Assembly (NCBI GenBank): GCA_007751255.1
Contig: CP036296.1
Span: 4,092,001-4,156,000, forward strand
Reading direction: 5' to 3'
DNA length: 64,000 bases
DNA from: Engelhardtia mirabilis
Lineage (GTDB): Bacteria; Planctomycetota; UBA1135; GCA-002686595
Each line of letters starts with the position of its first letter. Position 1 is the stretch's first letter. Position numbers and translations under genes: made by a program. The notes under the pieces are model-generated. The model was given only the letters and a program-made list of their open reading frames with translations, ran no database searches and was not told where the DNA came from. Positions 42,693-52,518 of the stretch are shown one piece after another.

Positions 42693-44891
42693 TCAGGGCT
42701 GCCCGACCAGGATGTCGAGTCCGTTGGTGAGCCGGATGCCCGCAGTCGGCGTCAACGCAGCCCCCTGGCAGGTCAAGTATGCCCCGACGAGGGTGCAGGT
42801 GTCGGGCAGGCCCACGGCGAACGGTGCGCCCGGCGCGGTCGCCGACAGGAGCACAAAGGGTCCGCCGAGATCGCACAGCAGGGTCCCCTCGACTCCCAAC
42901 GGGAGGTTGGCGGGGATCGCACCCACCAACAGGAAGTCGGCCACGGCGCCCGGCTCGAACGTCGAGTGGTCGATCGAGGGTGACCAGATCGAGCCGACCA
43001 CGGGCTCGGCGCCCGTCGTCGGTTGGAGCGCGGCGGGGTTGGCCGGCAGCCCGCTGCGGACAACCTGCACTGGCTGGACGGCCTGGTTCCCGCAGCCGTC
43101 GATGGAGAAGACCACGTCGCTCCCGTCGGAGCTCGCTTGAACGCGTCGGTCGCGCGCGATCACGCGCACCCGCACGTCGGCGATGCCGTCACTGGACGAG
43201 AGGCGCCAGTCGTAGGCGAACTGGGTCGCGGGGAGATCGTCGATCAGCCAATGCCAGGTGCGCCCGCCGTCGTAGGAGGCCTGGAGGTCGAAGCCGCGCA
43301 GGGCCTCGTCGTCGGAGACCGTCCAGGTGACCGCGACGATGCCGCCGGAGTGATAGGCATCCCCCGCCGACGGCGAGGTCATTGCAACCATCGGCGGCGC
43401 GTCACCGATCCATGGGTGCGGGCGCAGCTCGAAGTTATCGCTGAAGTACCAGCGGTCCTCGCCGGCGCAGAACAGGGCGTAGCGCGCCAGGTCCGTGCTC
43501 GCGGCCGGCACGCGGTCGGAGAACATCGGCTGCTCCAAGCCGTAGCCGAGGTCGACGAAGGTCCCGAGGTCCTCGAGCTGCAGGTACAGGTTGCCCCAGA
43601 CGCCACCCCACGCCAACGAGTACGGCTGGCCCACGGTGACGCCCGAGGAAAGGTCCGTCTCGAAGGCGAAGGGCTGCTCCCCGTACTCCGCGTCGAAAAA
43701 GAGCACGTCGCTCCAGCCCTCCTGACCGGCGTCGTCGACGGCCACGATGCGGAACGCCGACGGGTTGATGTTGGAGGACGGCACGGGATCGGGGATCGTG
43801 ACCTCGAACGACCGCGCGAGCCCGGAGATCCCCTCGACGATCGGCGCGAGGCCCGGATTGTCGCCGTGCGCCGAGTACTCGATGCGATGGGACACGATCT
43901 CACCGTCGTCCTCGACCGTCCAGCGCAGGTGCAGCTTGCTACCCGGCTCCAGCGAGCTGGTGATGCGCGGCACCCGCACGACGGGCGGGTGGTCGTCGAA
44001 GTCGGGCGGCGTCGCGAGGAAGCGCAACACCCCGACCGGTCCCTCGACCAGATCCCCGGAGCCGCCGGGGTTCGAAGGGTGCTGGGGCCCGTCGGCGCCG
44101 CCCCAGTAGGCGCCCTGGGCCTCGTCCTCGACCGGCTCGCCGCTCAGCACCTCGCTCTGGACGGCGATGCCGTTGCCCTCGAACCAGTTGGGGTTGGGAT
44201 CCGCCTCCAGGTGGGCGCTGCCGAGGCCGGTGGCGCGCGCCCCGATGGCGTTGTCGAGGATGCGGGTCTTGCCCACCTCCAAGGTCCCGAACTGCGCCGC
44301 GGTCGCGCCGAAGTCGTTCTGCTCCAGGAGACAGCTCTCGAGCCGCACGTAGGAGTCCGACGCGACCACGCCGATCTCGGCCCCGCGAACGATGCAGTGC
44401 TCGAGCTTCGGTCGGCGGTCGTTGCCCTTGTAGCGGATGCCGGCCCAGGGCTGAGCGGGGTCGGCGGCCTCGAGCACGATCGGCGCGTCGGGTGTTCCCA
44501 GGGCATTGAAGCGCGAATGAAAGGAGGCCAACGCCTCGGCGGACGGTTCGAAGAGGATCCGCGTTCCAGGCTCGACCTCGACGATGCCGGACAGATCGCC
44601 GTCGCCGAACGCGCTGCCCTCCCGCCACAGGTAGGGCACGTCGAGGGCCCCCAGGTCGATCACGCCGCGCGCGATGTTGTCGAGGAACTCGGCGACGTTC
44701 TGCTGGTTCCCCGACGTCGGGACGACGCTGCCGGGCAGTAGCCCACCGCCGCGCAGGGTCAACGGAACCGGATTGCCCGCGATCGAGTTGTTCGGGCCGA
44801 GCATGTGGTTCGAGCCGAACAACGAGATCGGTCCCTGTCCGTAGTCGGTCTCGCCCGGTTGGTAGTCCGTGACGTAGTCGATGGCCACCAC
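42693..44891 (-). pseudogene. 5'-truncated large secreted protein (beta-sandwich modules)
   Basis: About 730 codons of clear coding sequence end at TGA 42693. At the left of the protein, VVAIDYVTDYQPGETDYG marks where homologous-looking sequence begins; no signal peptide precedes it, only frame-shadow of a TPR gene on the other strand. It contains a right-handed beta-helix-like part (FGTLEVGKTRILDNAIGARA, WFEGNGIAVQSEVLSG), two Ig/fibronectin-like modules (LHLRWTVEDDGEIVSHRIEY; VAVTWTVSDDEALRGFDLQA) and a final domain ending LTNGLDILVGQP, a style common in planctomycete secreted proteins. GTG 44891 could start translation but would give a cytoplasmic product. Confidence 0.6.
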
Positions 44892-44894
44892 GCC

Positions 44895-45347
44895 GTGCTG
44901 TTGGGCGGCATCGGCGACCTGCAGACCGCCGCGGACGAGTTGGCTACCGCCGTCGCTGAGGGCGAGAAGAGCCTGGGACCTGGTCACCCCCACCTGGCTG
45001 GCCTGCTCGACAACCTGGCCGCCGTACGCCTCGCCGCCGGCGACGCACGGGGCGCCGAACAGGCCAGCCGCGCATGCTTCGAGGTCCGCCAGCAGCTCCA
45101 CCCCAAGGGCCACTTCCTGCGCGCCCGGTCGGCGGCGCGAATCGGCCTGGCGCTCCAGGCCCAGGGCCTCGAATCCCAGGCCCTGCCCTGGCTGGAGCTG
45201 GGCGAGGTCGGCTACGCGCTCCAACTCGAAGTCGGAGACCCCCGACGAGCGGAGTTCGAGCGGGCCCTGGCGAGCTGCCGCGAGGCGCTCGGATCGGGCG
45301 AGCCCCGGCCCTCTTCTGCGAGCGAAGGCCATGCGTCCGATGGGTAG
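44895..45347 (+). pseudogene. TPR protein, C-terminal fragment
   Basis: The frame encodes tetratricopeptide-like helices (GDLQTAADELATAVAEGEKS, HPHLAGLLDNLAAVRLAAGD, ARSAARIGLALQAQGLESQA) and ends at 45347. The pattern resembles the C terminus of large TPR/protein-kinase proteins. No start with RBS lies at its 5' end, and it is cut within a few bases of the truncated end of the opposite-strand secreted-protein gene. Both halves were probably lost in one rearrangement. Confidence 0.5.
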
Positions 45348-45454
45348 TTGGCTGCCAACAGGTGGGTCCAGCGAGCGCTCGGACCGATGGCCCCCGCAGC
45401 ATGGCTGCGGCCCAGACCCCGAGGTGCACCGGTAGCAGTGCCGATGCGACTCGG

Positions 45455-45688
45455 ATGACGGCACGATCGACTCTCGAGCTTCGCGATCTCCGAGCGACCT
45501 CGAAACTCGGAGACCCGCTCGATCTCGCCCCGGCGAACGCGCCTGAGGACTACTACCTCGAAGGGTGGTCCCGCCATGAACGCTCAATCACCTCGATGGT
45601 CTGGATCTTCATCCTCGGCGAGCCCGTCCGCTGCGTGTGGTTCGACGAGGACGGGAAGCTCGCGGACTGGTTCGTCGGCGGCTCGTGA
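45455..45688 (+). CDS. Small hypothetical protein
   Basis: 77 residues from ATG 45455: LELRDLRATSKLGDPLDLAP followed by SITSMVWIFILGEPVRCVWF and an acidic end. One mildly hydrophobic strand-like segment; no motif recognised. The sequence has a natural amino acid balance, which argues for real coding, but it lies in a rearranged area and has no strong RBS. Confidence 0.4.
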   Translation: MTARSTLELRDLRATSKLGDPLDLAPANAPEDYYLEGWSRHERSITSMVWIFILGEPVRCVWFDEDGKLADWFVGGS

Positions 45689-45925
45689 TCAGCGCGGCCG
45701 TGTCCTCGGATCCCCTCACTGGCTACCCCCGGGCAATCAGGAACCCGACGCGCGTGGTCTCGAATGTGGCCACGGGGGCCGCCGCCACCGCTCTACGGGA
45801 ACTGACTTCGCACGCCGGCCGAGGCAAGGAGGCCACCCACCGGCGACACGGGCGACCTATAGTTGCAGGCGCGGCTCCCAGTGGCTGCGTGCCGCTGCCA
45901 GCCCCGCCAGCGGCCCCAATCGGAC

Positions 45926-46693
45926 ATGGACCAGCCCAAAGCGCCCAGCCGCCTCCACCTGTGGAGGTTCGTCCGAGGGGACGAACCGTCGCCGGCGTTC
46001 GAGCAATGGGCCTACCAGGACCCGACCCTGCAGACGCAACTCGGAGCCGACCTACACCTGGCGTTGATCTCGACGGACTTCTATGACGCGGAGGCCGTCT
46101 GGTCGCTGCGCGAGCGGCTGGGCTCCTACCTGCGCTCGTTGCCCGGGCCCCGCTGCCGCTGCGTGCGCCTGCGCGACCGGGACATCGTGGACATGGGCTC
46201 GTTCAACGCTCCCGCACCGGTGTTCGAGCAGGACCGTGAGTGGTCCCACGAGGACGTGATGGACACGCTCGCAGAAGTGCGACGGCGCGGTGAGCCGCGT
46301 TGGTGGCTGTGGGCCGCACGCTGTACCGCCTGCGACCAGGCATGGCTCGTCGGCTCCGAGGAGCGCCAGAACGACCTCTACTGCTTGCGACGCCTGGACG
46401 AGAAGGAGCTTCGCGCCATCGAGGATGAGGACCGCTGGCCGCAGGACTTCGACAGCTACGAGCGTCTGCTCCATCTCGGCAGAGAGGCGGGACGAAGGGT
46501 CCGATTCGCCGATCCGCTCGACTCGTCCTTGGATTGCACGATGGCCGACCTCGCGCGTGCGAGGCCAGGGATCAAGGTCGGTGAGCTGGCGAGTCTCCTG
46601 AACCTCGACATCGACTTGGCCGCCGAACTGGCGCGACGCGCCGAGCGGCAAGGCGGCGTGACCATCTCGTTCGACGAGCAATCTTCCGGGTGA
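45926..46693 (+). CDS. Hypothetical protein with a Cys-x2-Cys motif
   Basis: 255 residues from ATG 45926 (MDQPKAPSRLHLWRFVRGDE). The N-terminal 80 residues look like a small alpha/beta domain (LISTDFYDAEAVWSLRERLG). The middle has CRCVRLRDRDIVDMGSF and then WWLWAARCTACDQAWLVGSE, where CxxC and later Cys residues could bind zinc. The C-terminal helix-turn-helix-like stretch IKVGELASLLNLDIDLAAEL resembles a DNA-binding helix pair but is unproven. A TATAGT hexamer at 45858 lies upstream. Function unknown; immunity-type proteins have similar size. Confidence 0.55.
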   Translation: MDQPKAPSRLHLWRFVRGDEPSPAFEQWAYQDPTLQTQLGADLHLALISTDFYDAEAVWSLRERLGSYLRSLPGPRCRCVRLRDRDIVDMGSFNAPAPVFEQDREWSHEDVMDTLAEVRRRGEPRWWLWAARCTACDQAWLVGSEERQNDLYCLRRLDEKELRAIEDEDRWPQDFDSYERLLHLGREAGRRVRFADPLDSSLDCTMADLARARPGIKVGELASLLNLDIDLAAELARRAERQGGVTISFDEQSSG

Positions 46694-47040
46694 ACGCGAA
46701 GCGATGCGCTCGGTCGTGTAGCGGGCACCGGACGCACGCGGCCCCCCCGGCAACAACGACACTTGCAGAGCCTGCTTCGGCAGCAGGCGACGGCAGCCAG
46801 CTCCCTGATCCACCCTCCGCTGGTGGGGTTGACGCACCGTCGTTGGACGACGGCGAGTCGTCCGGAACGGCACTCGCTCGAGCCCGGCAGGCAGGAGATA
46901 GTGGAGGCAAGGTGGCAGGGTTACACCTCTCTGCTCACGGTGTCCGTAACCCAGAGCTCGATAGCGGGGAGCTGACCCTCACACCGGCCTGATCGAATGA
47001 CCGACCACACGAAGCCGTTGCATAGCAGCACGGCCCCCCC
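46694..47040. other. Intergenic region
   Basis: 347 bp without a credible gene; short plus-strand frames lack motifs and RBS. No terminator or promoter stands out. Confidence 0.4.
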
Positions 47041-48018
47041 ATGCGCGCCTACGTGATCCACGCCCCCGGTGGCCCGGATGCCCTTCAACTGGAGACGACT
47101 CCCGACCCCGCGCCGAAGGAGGGTTGGGTCCTGATCGACGTCCGCGCGTTCGGTCTCAACCGCTCGGAGTGGTTCACCCGGCGAGGAGACTCTCCCTCCG
47201 TCAGGTTCCCTCGTGTGCTCGGAATCGAGTGCACCGGGGAAGTCCTCGACGCCGGCGGCACCGACCTCGTCCCCGGCACGCGCGTTGCGGCACTCATGGG
47301 TGGCATGGGTCGCGAGTTCGACGGCAGCTACGCGGAGAAGACCCTGGTGCCGCGTGACAGCGTGTTCGCCCTCCCCAACGACCTGCCCTGGTCGCACTTC
47401 GCCGCCCTGCCCGAGATGCTGCAGACGACCCACGGGTCGCTGCACAAGGGACTCGAGGCCCGCGCGGGAGAGACGCTCCTCATTCGCGGTGGGACGAGCT
47501 CCGTCGGCCTCGCCACCCTGGCGCTCGCGAAGGACGCCGACATGACCGTGATCTCGACCACCCGGTCGCTGGAGAAGGAGGACATGCTGCGTGCGGCAGG
47601 CGCGGACGACGTGATCGTCGACACGGGCGAGATCGCCGGAGAGATCAGGCGACGAGCCCCGGGTGGCGTCGACCGCGTCTTGGAGCTGATCGGAGCGACG
47701 ACGCTCCTCGACTCCCTGCGCTGCACCCGCCGCGGCGGCGTCGTCTGCATGACGGGCATCCTCGGAGGGTCCTGGACGCTCGACCAGTTTCACCCGATGG
47801 GCGACATTCCCACTGCGGTGAAGCTGACTTCGTACGCCGGGGACGCAGGCGACATCACAGCCGACTTGCTCTCGTCCTACATCCAGAAGGTGCAGAGCGG
47901 GTCGCTTTCGATCCCGCGTGGACCCGTGTTCCGATTCGATGAGCTGCGCGAGGCGCACACGCTCATGGACGACAACAAGGCCAACGGGAAGATCGTCGTC
48001 ACCCTGGAGACCCCGTGA
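47041..48018 (+). CDS. Zinc-type alcohol dehydrogenase/quinone oxidoreductase-like protein
   Basis: 325 residues of the medium-chain dehydrogenase/reductase superfamily. The catalytic-domain start is MRAYVIHAPGGPDALQLETT, then FGLNRSEWFTRRGD, GIECTGEVLDAGGTDLVPGT and LPEMLQTTHGSLHKGLEARA. The Rossmann nucleotide site is LIRGGTSSVGLATLALAKDA (GGxxxVG) and further on GGVDRVLELIGATTLLDSLR. Structural-zinc cysteines are absent, so it belongs with NADPH-dependent quinone reductase-like members. Substrate unknown. It stands alone. Confidence 0.88.
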   Translation: MRAYVIHAPGGPDALQLETTPDPAPKEGWVLIDVRAFGLNRSEWFTRRGDSPSVRFPRVLGIECTGEVLDAGGTDLVPGTRVAALMGGMGREFDGSYAEKTLVPRDSVFALPNDLPWSHFAALPEMLQTTHGSLHKGLEARAGETLLIRGGTSSVGLATLALAKDADMTVISTTRSLEKEDMLRAAGADDVIVDTGEIAGEIRRRAPGGVDRVLELIGATTLLDSLRCTRRGGVVCMTGILGGSWTLDQFHPMGDIPTAVKLTSYAGDAGDITADLLSSYIQKVQSGSLSIPRGPVFRFDELREAHTLMDDNKANGKIVVTLETP

Positions 48019-48060
48019 GCCGTTCGCTCGAAGTCTCGATGTCGCAGAGTGCGAGAGAGG

Positions 48061-48138
48061 TGGTGACCCCGAGGGGATTTGAACCCCTGTTACCAGGATG
48101 AAAACCTGGTGTCCTAGGCCTGACTAGACGACGGGGCC
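48061..48138 (-). tRNA. tRNA-Glu (UUC)
   Basis: Cloverleaf on the minus strand: acceptor GGCCCCG pairs with CGGGGTC; the anticodon stem CCAGG/CCTGG encloses the loop TTTTCAT with anticodon TTC; the T arm is CAGGGGTTCAAATCCCCTC-like. Discriminator A and an encoded CCA end at 48061. A strong promoter lies 41 nt upstream. Confidence 0.95.
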
Positions 48139-48178
48139 ACCGGTCGCGCGAGCGGCTTGCCGCCCTGCGAAGCGAAGA

Positions 48179-48207
48179 AGTTAGGGTCCCCTACCGGGGG
48201 CTGTCAA
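48179..48207 (-). promoter_or_regulatory. Promoter of tRNA-Glu
   Basis: On the minus strand TTGACA (48207-48202), a 17-nt spacer, then CTAACT (48184-48179). The -35 is a perfect consensus and the spacing is ideal. Transcription would begin near 48172, about 34 nt before the mature tRNA 5' end. Confidence 0.7.
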
Positions 48208-48287
48208 CGCGGCGCAGGCCTAAATTGACGGGGGTCGGGTCGCGCGCGGGATCGGAGCTCGGAGCTGTCGTCGAGGGGCCGGCCCGC

Positions 48288-49562
48288 TCAGCGCAGGGGC
48301 GGTTCCCAACCGGCGGCGGCGATGCGGGCGAGCACGTGGGCGTACTCGCGCTCGAGGCCGTCGACCAGGGCGCCGGTGCCGCGTGCTTCGTGGGGCAGCA
48401 CATTCCAGGTGTAGGTCTCGATCTCCACGTGCAGCTCGTCGAGGCCCCACAGGCGCGGCTCGGCGAGCAGGTGGCCCAGCATCTGGTCGGCGTCGGCCAG
48501 GGTCGTGGTCAGGCCACCGGCGCCTTCGAGGGGGCCCGCGAGATCCACCGGCACGTGGAAGTGGCAGCGCCACTCGCGCGCGGCGTTCCAGCGCTCGCGG
48601 CCGGCCTCGTCGAGGGCGGCCAGCTCGGCGATGTCGCCGCAGCGCAGCACGCCGCCGCCTTCGCTCTTGGCCGTGACCTGGTGCAGGTAGACGGGCTCGT
48701 CGAGGGCCAGGAGGCGCTCGCGCCCGGACTCGTCAGAGCCGGGGTCGGGCAGGCGCAGGGCGCTGGAGAACTGCAGCTTGCCGAGCGGCAGGCCGACGGA
48801 GTTCGCGGCGCCGCAGGCGCGCTCGAGGTTCTCGAACTCCACGGCGGCGTGGCAGGCGTCCAGGCACAGGCCCATGTAGCGACGCACGCGCTCGCGCACG
48901 TAGCCTCCACCCAGGGCCCGCGCCACGTGGTCGACGGTCGGGGGCACGTCGGCGGACCACTCCACCGTGTCGTTGGCGCAGGAGCGTGGCTCGGGCTCGA
49001 CGCTCAGCACCATGCGCGGCGCGCCCCCGCGCTCGAGCTCCTCGAGTTCCGCCACGGCCGCGGCGAAGCCGGGCGCGCAGCGCTCGATGGCCTTGGCCGC
49101 GTGGGCTTCGGTCGAATGCATGCCCGCGTGGGTACTGATCGACACGTGGCCCGGATCGTGGCGCTGGAGCCCGGCCGCGATGCGCGCAACGCCGACCGTG
49201 TAGGCGGCGCGCTCGGCCTCGTCCCAGCGGGGCCGGAAGACGCCCTGCTTCAGCCCCTCGGCGTGGAAGTCGCCGTAGGGGAAGGCGTTGAAAGTGAACG
49301 GGTCCAGATCGCCGTCGGCCAGGACCTCGGCCAGGCGCGCGCGATCCGCGGCGCCGTTCTCGGCCGCCAGGGGCAGGGCCACCGATGCCGGCAGGTAGAG
49401 GCCCACGCCGAACGGCCCGCCGGCGCCGAGCCGCTCGCGCAGGGGCAGGGTGACCTCCCGTACGCCGGCGATGACGCCATCCAGGTCCTTGGCCGGATGG
49501 ACGTTCAGGCAGTAGGCCAGCTTGACAGCACGGCCCGGAAACCTCGGGTGAACGAAGCGCAC
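48288..49562 (-). CDS. EboE-like TIM-barrel metabolite traffic protein
   Basis: 424 residues from GTG 49562. The opening VKLAYCLNVHPAKDLDGVIA, FGVGLYLPASVALPLAAENG, LDPFTFNAFPYGDFHAEGLK and SISTHAGMHSTEAHAAKAI match the EboE family (xylose-isomerase-like TIM barrel). The conserved acidic and His residues (SVEPEP, LCLDACHAAVEFEN, CHFHVPVD, ETYTWNVLP) would form a metal site. EboE belongs to the six-gene ebo/EDB operon linked to transport of isoprenoid or pigment precursors across the inner membrane; none of the other five genes is nearby. It is followed on the minus strand by sequence leading to tRNA-Glu. Confidence 0.65.
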   Translation of the reverse strand: MRFVHPRFPGRAVKLAYCLNVHPAKDLDGVIAGVREVTLPLRERLGAGGPFGVGLYLPASVALPLAAENGAADRARLAEVLADGDLDPFTFNAFPYGDFHAEGLKQGVFRPRWDEAERAAYTVGVARIAAGLQRHDPGHVSISTHAGMHSTEAHAAKAIERCAPGFAAAVAELEELERGGAPRMVLSVEPEPRSCANDTVEWSADVPPTVDHVARALGGGYVRERVRRYMGLCLDACHAAVEFENLERACGAANSVGLPLGKLQFSSALRLPDPGSDESGRERLLALDEPVYLHQVTAKSEGGGVLRCGDIAELAALDEAGRERWNAAREWRCHFHVPVDLAGPLEGAGGLTTTLADADQMLGHLLAEPRLWGLDELHVEIETYTWNVLPHEARGTGALVDGLEREYAHVLARIAAAGWEPPLR

Positions 49563-49583
49563 GAGGGCGGGCTCGACTGGCTC

Positions 49584-49838
49584 TCAGGCCGCCGGGACGG
49601 CGATCCCCTCGTCCACGAGCAGCACCGGGATGCCGTCGCGGATCGGATAGACGATCTGGCCGTCCTCGCGGAGCAGGCCGCCCTCGATGGGCTCGGTGAC
49701 GCGCTCCCCGCCGACGTTGGTCAGGGTCCTGCCCGCGATGGCCGCGTTGACGCGGGCGATCAGAGCCCCGTCAGCCTCGGTCAGGGGCTGGAGGGTCTCG
49801 GGGCAGGCGACGATCTCGAGTAGGTCCTTGTTGATCAT
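49584..49838 (-). CDS. Trm112/UPF0434-family small protein
   Basis: 84 residues from ATG 49838; the longer frame to 49898 adds non-coding-like residues. MINKDLLEIVACPETLQPLT and the C-terminal LREDGQIVYPIRDGIPVLLV match Trm112-like/YcaR proteins, which in eukaryotes activate methyltransferases. The usual zinc cysteines are reduced to one (VACPE), a common bacterial variant. A 30-40 residue insertion in the middle (RVNAAIAGRTLTNVGGERVT) is longer than in YcaR. It ends 21 nt before the EboE-like gene. Confidence 0.8.
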   Translation of the reverse strand: MINKDLLEIVACPETLQPLTEADGALIARVNAAIAGRTLTNVGGERVTEPIEGGLLREDGQIVYPIRDGIPVLLVDEGIAVPAA

Positions 49839-49886
49839 GGCGATGGGCGCGGCGGCGGATGCGGTTAGGTTAGCCGCTCCAAGACC

Positions 49887-51035
49887 ATGCGGATCCATCG
49901 AGCCCCGAGCACCTGCTTCTGTACCGGTTTCTGGGCCGCGATGTTGGCTGTATTGCTGGCTTCGCCCCTCGTTTCCTCGACGGCCCGGGCGGCCGCGCAG
50001 GAGCTCGAGATCGGTCCACCGACGGGTATCGAGTGGCCCAGCGAGGGGCGCGTCTCCGCAGCCTTCGCGGCTCTACCCCCCGGCGAGGCCGGAGTTTCGC
50101 CGTCCTTGGCCTGGCCTCCGGTCGACGCCGCGCCCGGGGCCTGGACGGACGGCGGGCCCTGGTCGGATTGGGCGGAGGCGGTGGCCGCCGAACGCGACGG
50201 CGACCAGCCGGACGTGGCGCGACGCGAGCGGCTGTGCCTGACCGCCCTGCGCCAGGGTCGTCACGGCGACGCCTGGCGCCACGCGGCCGTGGTCGCGCGC
50301 CAGGACCCCGACCGCGGCCGAGCCCTCTTGGCTCGCCTCCAGCCTGGCGCGCCGGCTGGAACGGCGGTGCTCGGCGACGGCCGGCTCGAGCCCCTGCCCA
50401 TGGGCGTGCTGCTGGAACCCTCCCTCGCGCCCCCCACCGATCCCGGTCCCAACCGCCTCGACATCCGCGAGGTCGTCGTGCATGGCCTGCGGATCGGCGA
50501 GGGAGTGGTCGGCCTCAAGGTCGGCGTACGCGGCGACGGGGTCGAGTTGCAGATCGAGCACGAGGGCGGAGCCCCGGTCGAGCTCTCCGTGCGGGTCCCC
50601 TGCCCGATCGGCTTCCGCACCCGCGTGGAGTACGCCAACTGGGAGAAGCTGCCCACCATCGGCGAGTCGATCCCGGTGCGCGTTGAAGCGGGCGGCGAGG
50701 CCTTCCGGGTCTGGGCGCGCAACGAGCTGGATCCGACCCCCTGGCCGGCGGCGACTCCGGCGACCTTCGACAGCCGACTGACCCACTCCGGGCTGCTGCT
50801 CGTGGTCGCACCGGGCGACCCGGCGGCGGCCGAGCTGGGCGGCCTGGCGACGGCCTTCTCGCGCCTGTTGGGCGTGGCCTGCTCGACCGTCACCGACCCC
50901 CGTGCCCCGGCGGCGGGCGTCACCGCGCCGCTGCGGGTGGATCTGACCGACCCCGCGAGCCGCGGGCCGCGACTGGCGGCCCTGACCGGCGCCGTCGAAC
51001 ACTTCGCCCTGGAGCGCGGCGAAGGCGCTCGCTGA
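49887..51035 (+). CDS. Secreted protein of unknown function
   Basis: 382 residues from ATG 49887. A signal peptide (FWAAMLAVLLASPLVSSTAR) ends near residue 36. A Pro/Trp-rich segment (WPPVDAAPGAWTDGGPWSDW) and a short TPR-like helical part (RERLCLTALRQGRHGDAWRH) precede a beta-rich domain (LRIGEGVVGLKVGVRGDGVE). No enzyme motif. A TAGGTT hexamer (49866-49871) lies 15 nt upstream of the ATG. Divergent from the Trm112-like gene, 48 nt apart, so the two promoters must overlap. Confidence 0.65.
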   Translation: MRIHRAPSTCFCTGFWAAMLAVLLASPLVSSTARAAAQELEIGPPTGIEWPSEGRVSAAFAALPPGEAGVSPSLAWPPVDAAPGAWTDGGPWSDWAEAVAAERDGDQPDVARRERLCLTALRQGRHGDAWRHAAVVARQDPDRGRALLARLQPGAPAGTAVLGDGRLEPLPMGVLLEPSLAPPTDPGPNRLDIREVVVHGLRIGEGVVGLKVGVRGDGVELQIEHEGGAPVELSVRVPCPIGFRTRVEYANWEKLPTIGESIPVRVEAGGEAFRVWARNELDPTPWPAATPATFDSRLTHSGLLLVVAPGDPAAAELGGLATAFSRLLGVACSTVTDPRAPAAGVTAPLRVDLTDPASRGPRLAALTGAVEHFALERGEGAR

Positions 51036-51173
51036 GAATCCACGGCGGCCCCGAGCGCAGCGCAGGCGGGATGACGACGGTCCCGGCCCGCGCCTACCGC
51101 GTCCCGCCCCGCGCGCGACGTCCGCTGGAGCCCGGTTAGACTGCCCGCCCCGTCCCCTCCCCCCCGCGAGACC

Positions 51174-52508
51174 ATGAGCAAGAGCCGACCCTACGCCGAC
51201 CATCGCCGCCGCTTCCTCGACCTCCTGCGCGAGCAGGACGCTGCGGCGGTGATCTTCACGGCCACCGAGAAGACCCGCAACCACGACGCGGAGTACCGCT
51301 TCCGGCCGGACAGCGACTTCTGGTACCTGACCGGCTTCCGTGAGCCCGACTGCTGTCTGCTGCTCCTGCCCGATCGCGAGGAGGGCGAGTCGGTGCTGTT
51401 CCTGCGCCGGCGGGTGCCCGAGGAAGAAGTCTGGACCGGTCTACGCCTGGGCGTGGAGCGTGCCTCGGAAGTGCTCGGTGTGGACGAGGCGCGGCCGATC
51501 GAGAAGCTCTGGGACGACCTGCCGGAGCTGTTGAAGGGCTACCGCGACATCGTCTACGCCCTGGGCCGCGACGAGGGACGCGACCGCAAGATGATGGACG
51601 CGGCCAAGGTGCTGCGGCGTCAGGCGCGCGGTGGCGTCCAGCCGCCGTTGGAGTGGATCGATCCGCTCGAGACGCTGCACGAACTGCGCCTGTTCAAGAC
51701 CGAGAGCGAGCTCGAGATCATGCGCCGCGCCGCCGCGGTCACCACCGAGGCGCACACCGCCGCCATGGCCGAGACCGCGCCCGGCGTGAACGAGGCGGCC
51801 ATCGACGGCCTGCTCGAGTACACCTTCCGTCGCCGCGGTGGCACCGGTGCCGCCTACACCAACATCGTCGCGGGTGGGGCCAACGCCTGCATCCTGCACT
51901 ACATCGAGAACGACCGTCCCTTGAAGGCGGGCGACCTCCTGTTGATCGATGCGGGCTGCGAGATGGACTTCTACGCCTCGGACGTGACGCGCACCTTCCC
52001 GGTCGACGGTCACTTCAGCGCGGAGCAGCGAGCCCTGTACCAGGTCGTGCTCGACGCCCAGAAGCAGGCCATCGAGCACGTCCGCAAGGGCGTCACCTTC
52101 GAGTCGGTGCACGACGTCGCCACCCGCGCCCTGTGTGCGGGGCTGGTCGAGCTCGGTCTGGTGCAGGGCAGCGTCGACGAGGTCGTCGAGAGCGGCTCCT
52201 ACCGGCGCTTCTACATGCACCGCACCGGTCACTGGCTGGGGCTCGACGTCCACGACCAGGGTCGCTACCACCTCGCCGGCCAGTCGCGGAAGCTGCAGCC
52301 GGGGATGGTCCTGACGGTCGAACCGGGGCTCTACGTGGCGCCGGACGACGAGACCGTCGAGGCCCGCTGGCGCGGGATCGGCATCCGGATCGAGGACGAC
52401 ATCCTGGTCACCGAGAGCGGCTACGAGAACCTGACTGCCGCGATCCCCAAGGAGATCGAGGACGTCGAGGCCGCCTGTGCCGGAACCGGCAACCTGGCAG
52501 CCGTCTGA
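51174..52508 (+). CDS. pepP: Xaa-Pro aminopeptidase (M24B) with AMP_N domain
   Basis: 444 residues. The N-terminal AMP_N domain (residues 8-140) has HDAEYRFRPDSDFWYLTGF, typical of PepP. The pita-bread catalytic domain carries the metal ligands: Asp in LLIDAGCEMDFYASDVTRTF (two Asp), His in RTGHWLGLDVHDQG, Glu in VLTVEPGLYV and Glu in IGIRIEDDILVTE. PepP removes N-terminal residues preceding proline, using two Mn ions. TAGACT (51137-51142) lies 31 nt upstream of the ATG. It is followed by a membrane protein gene 10 nt later, probably in one transcript. Confidence 0.93.
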   Translation: MSKSRPYADHRRRFLDLLREQDAAAVIFTATEKTRNHDAEYRFRPDSDFWYLTGFREPDCCLLLLPDREEGESVLFLRRRVPEEEVWTGLRLGVERASEVLGVDEARPIEKLWDDLPELLKGYRDIVYALGRDEGRDRKMMDAAKVLRRQARGGVQPPLEWIDPLETLHELRLFKTESELEIMRRAAAVTTEAHTAAMAETAPGVNEAAIDGLLEYTFRRRGGTGAAYTNIVAGGANACILHYIENDRPLKAGDLLLIDAGCEMDFYASDVTRTFPVDGHFSAEQRALYQVVLDAQKQAIEHVRKGVTFESVHDVATRALCAGLVELGLVQGSVDEVVESGSYRRFYMHRTGHWLGLDVHDQGRYHLAGQSRKLQPGMVLTVEPGLYVAPDDETVEARWRGIGIRIEDDILVTESGYENLTAAIPKEIEDVEAACAGTGNLAAV

Positions 52509-52518
52509 CCCCACGCCC

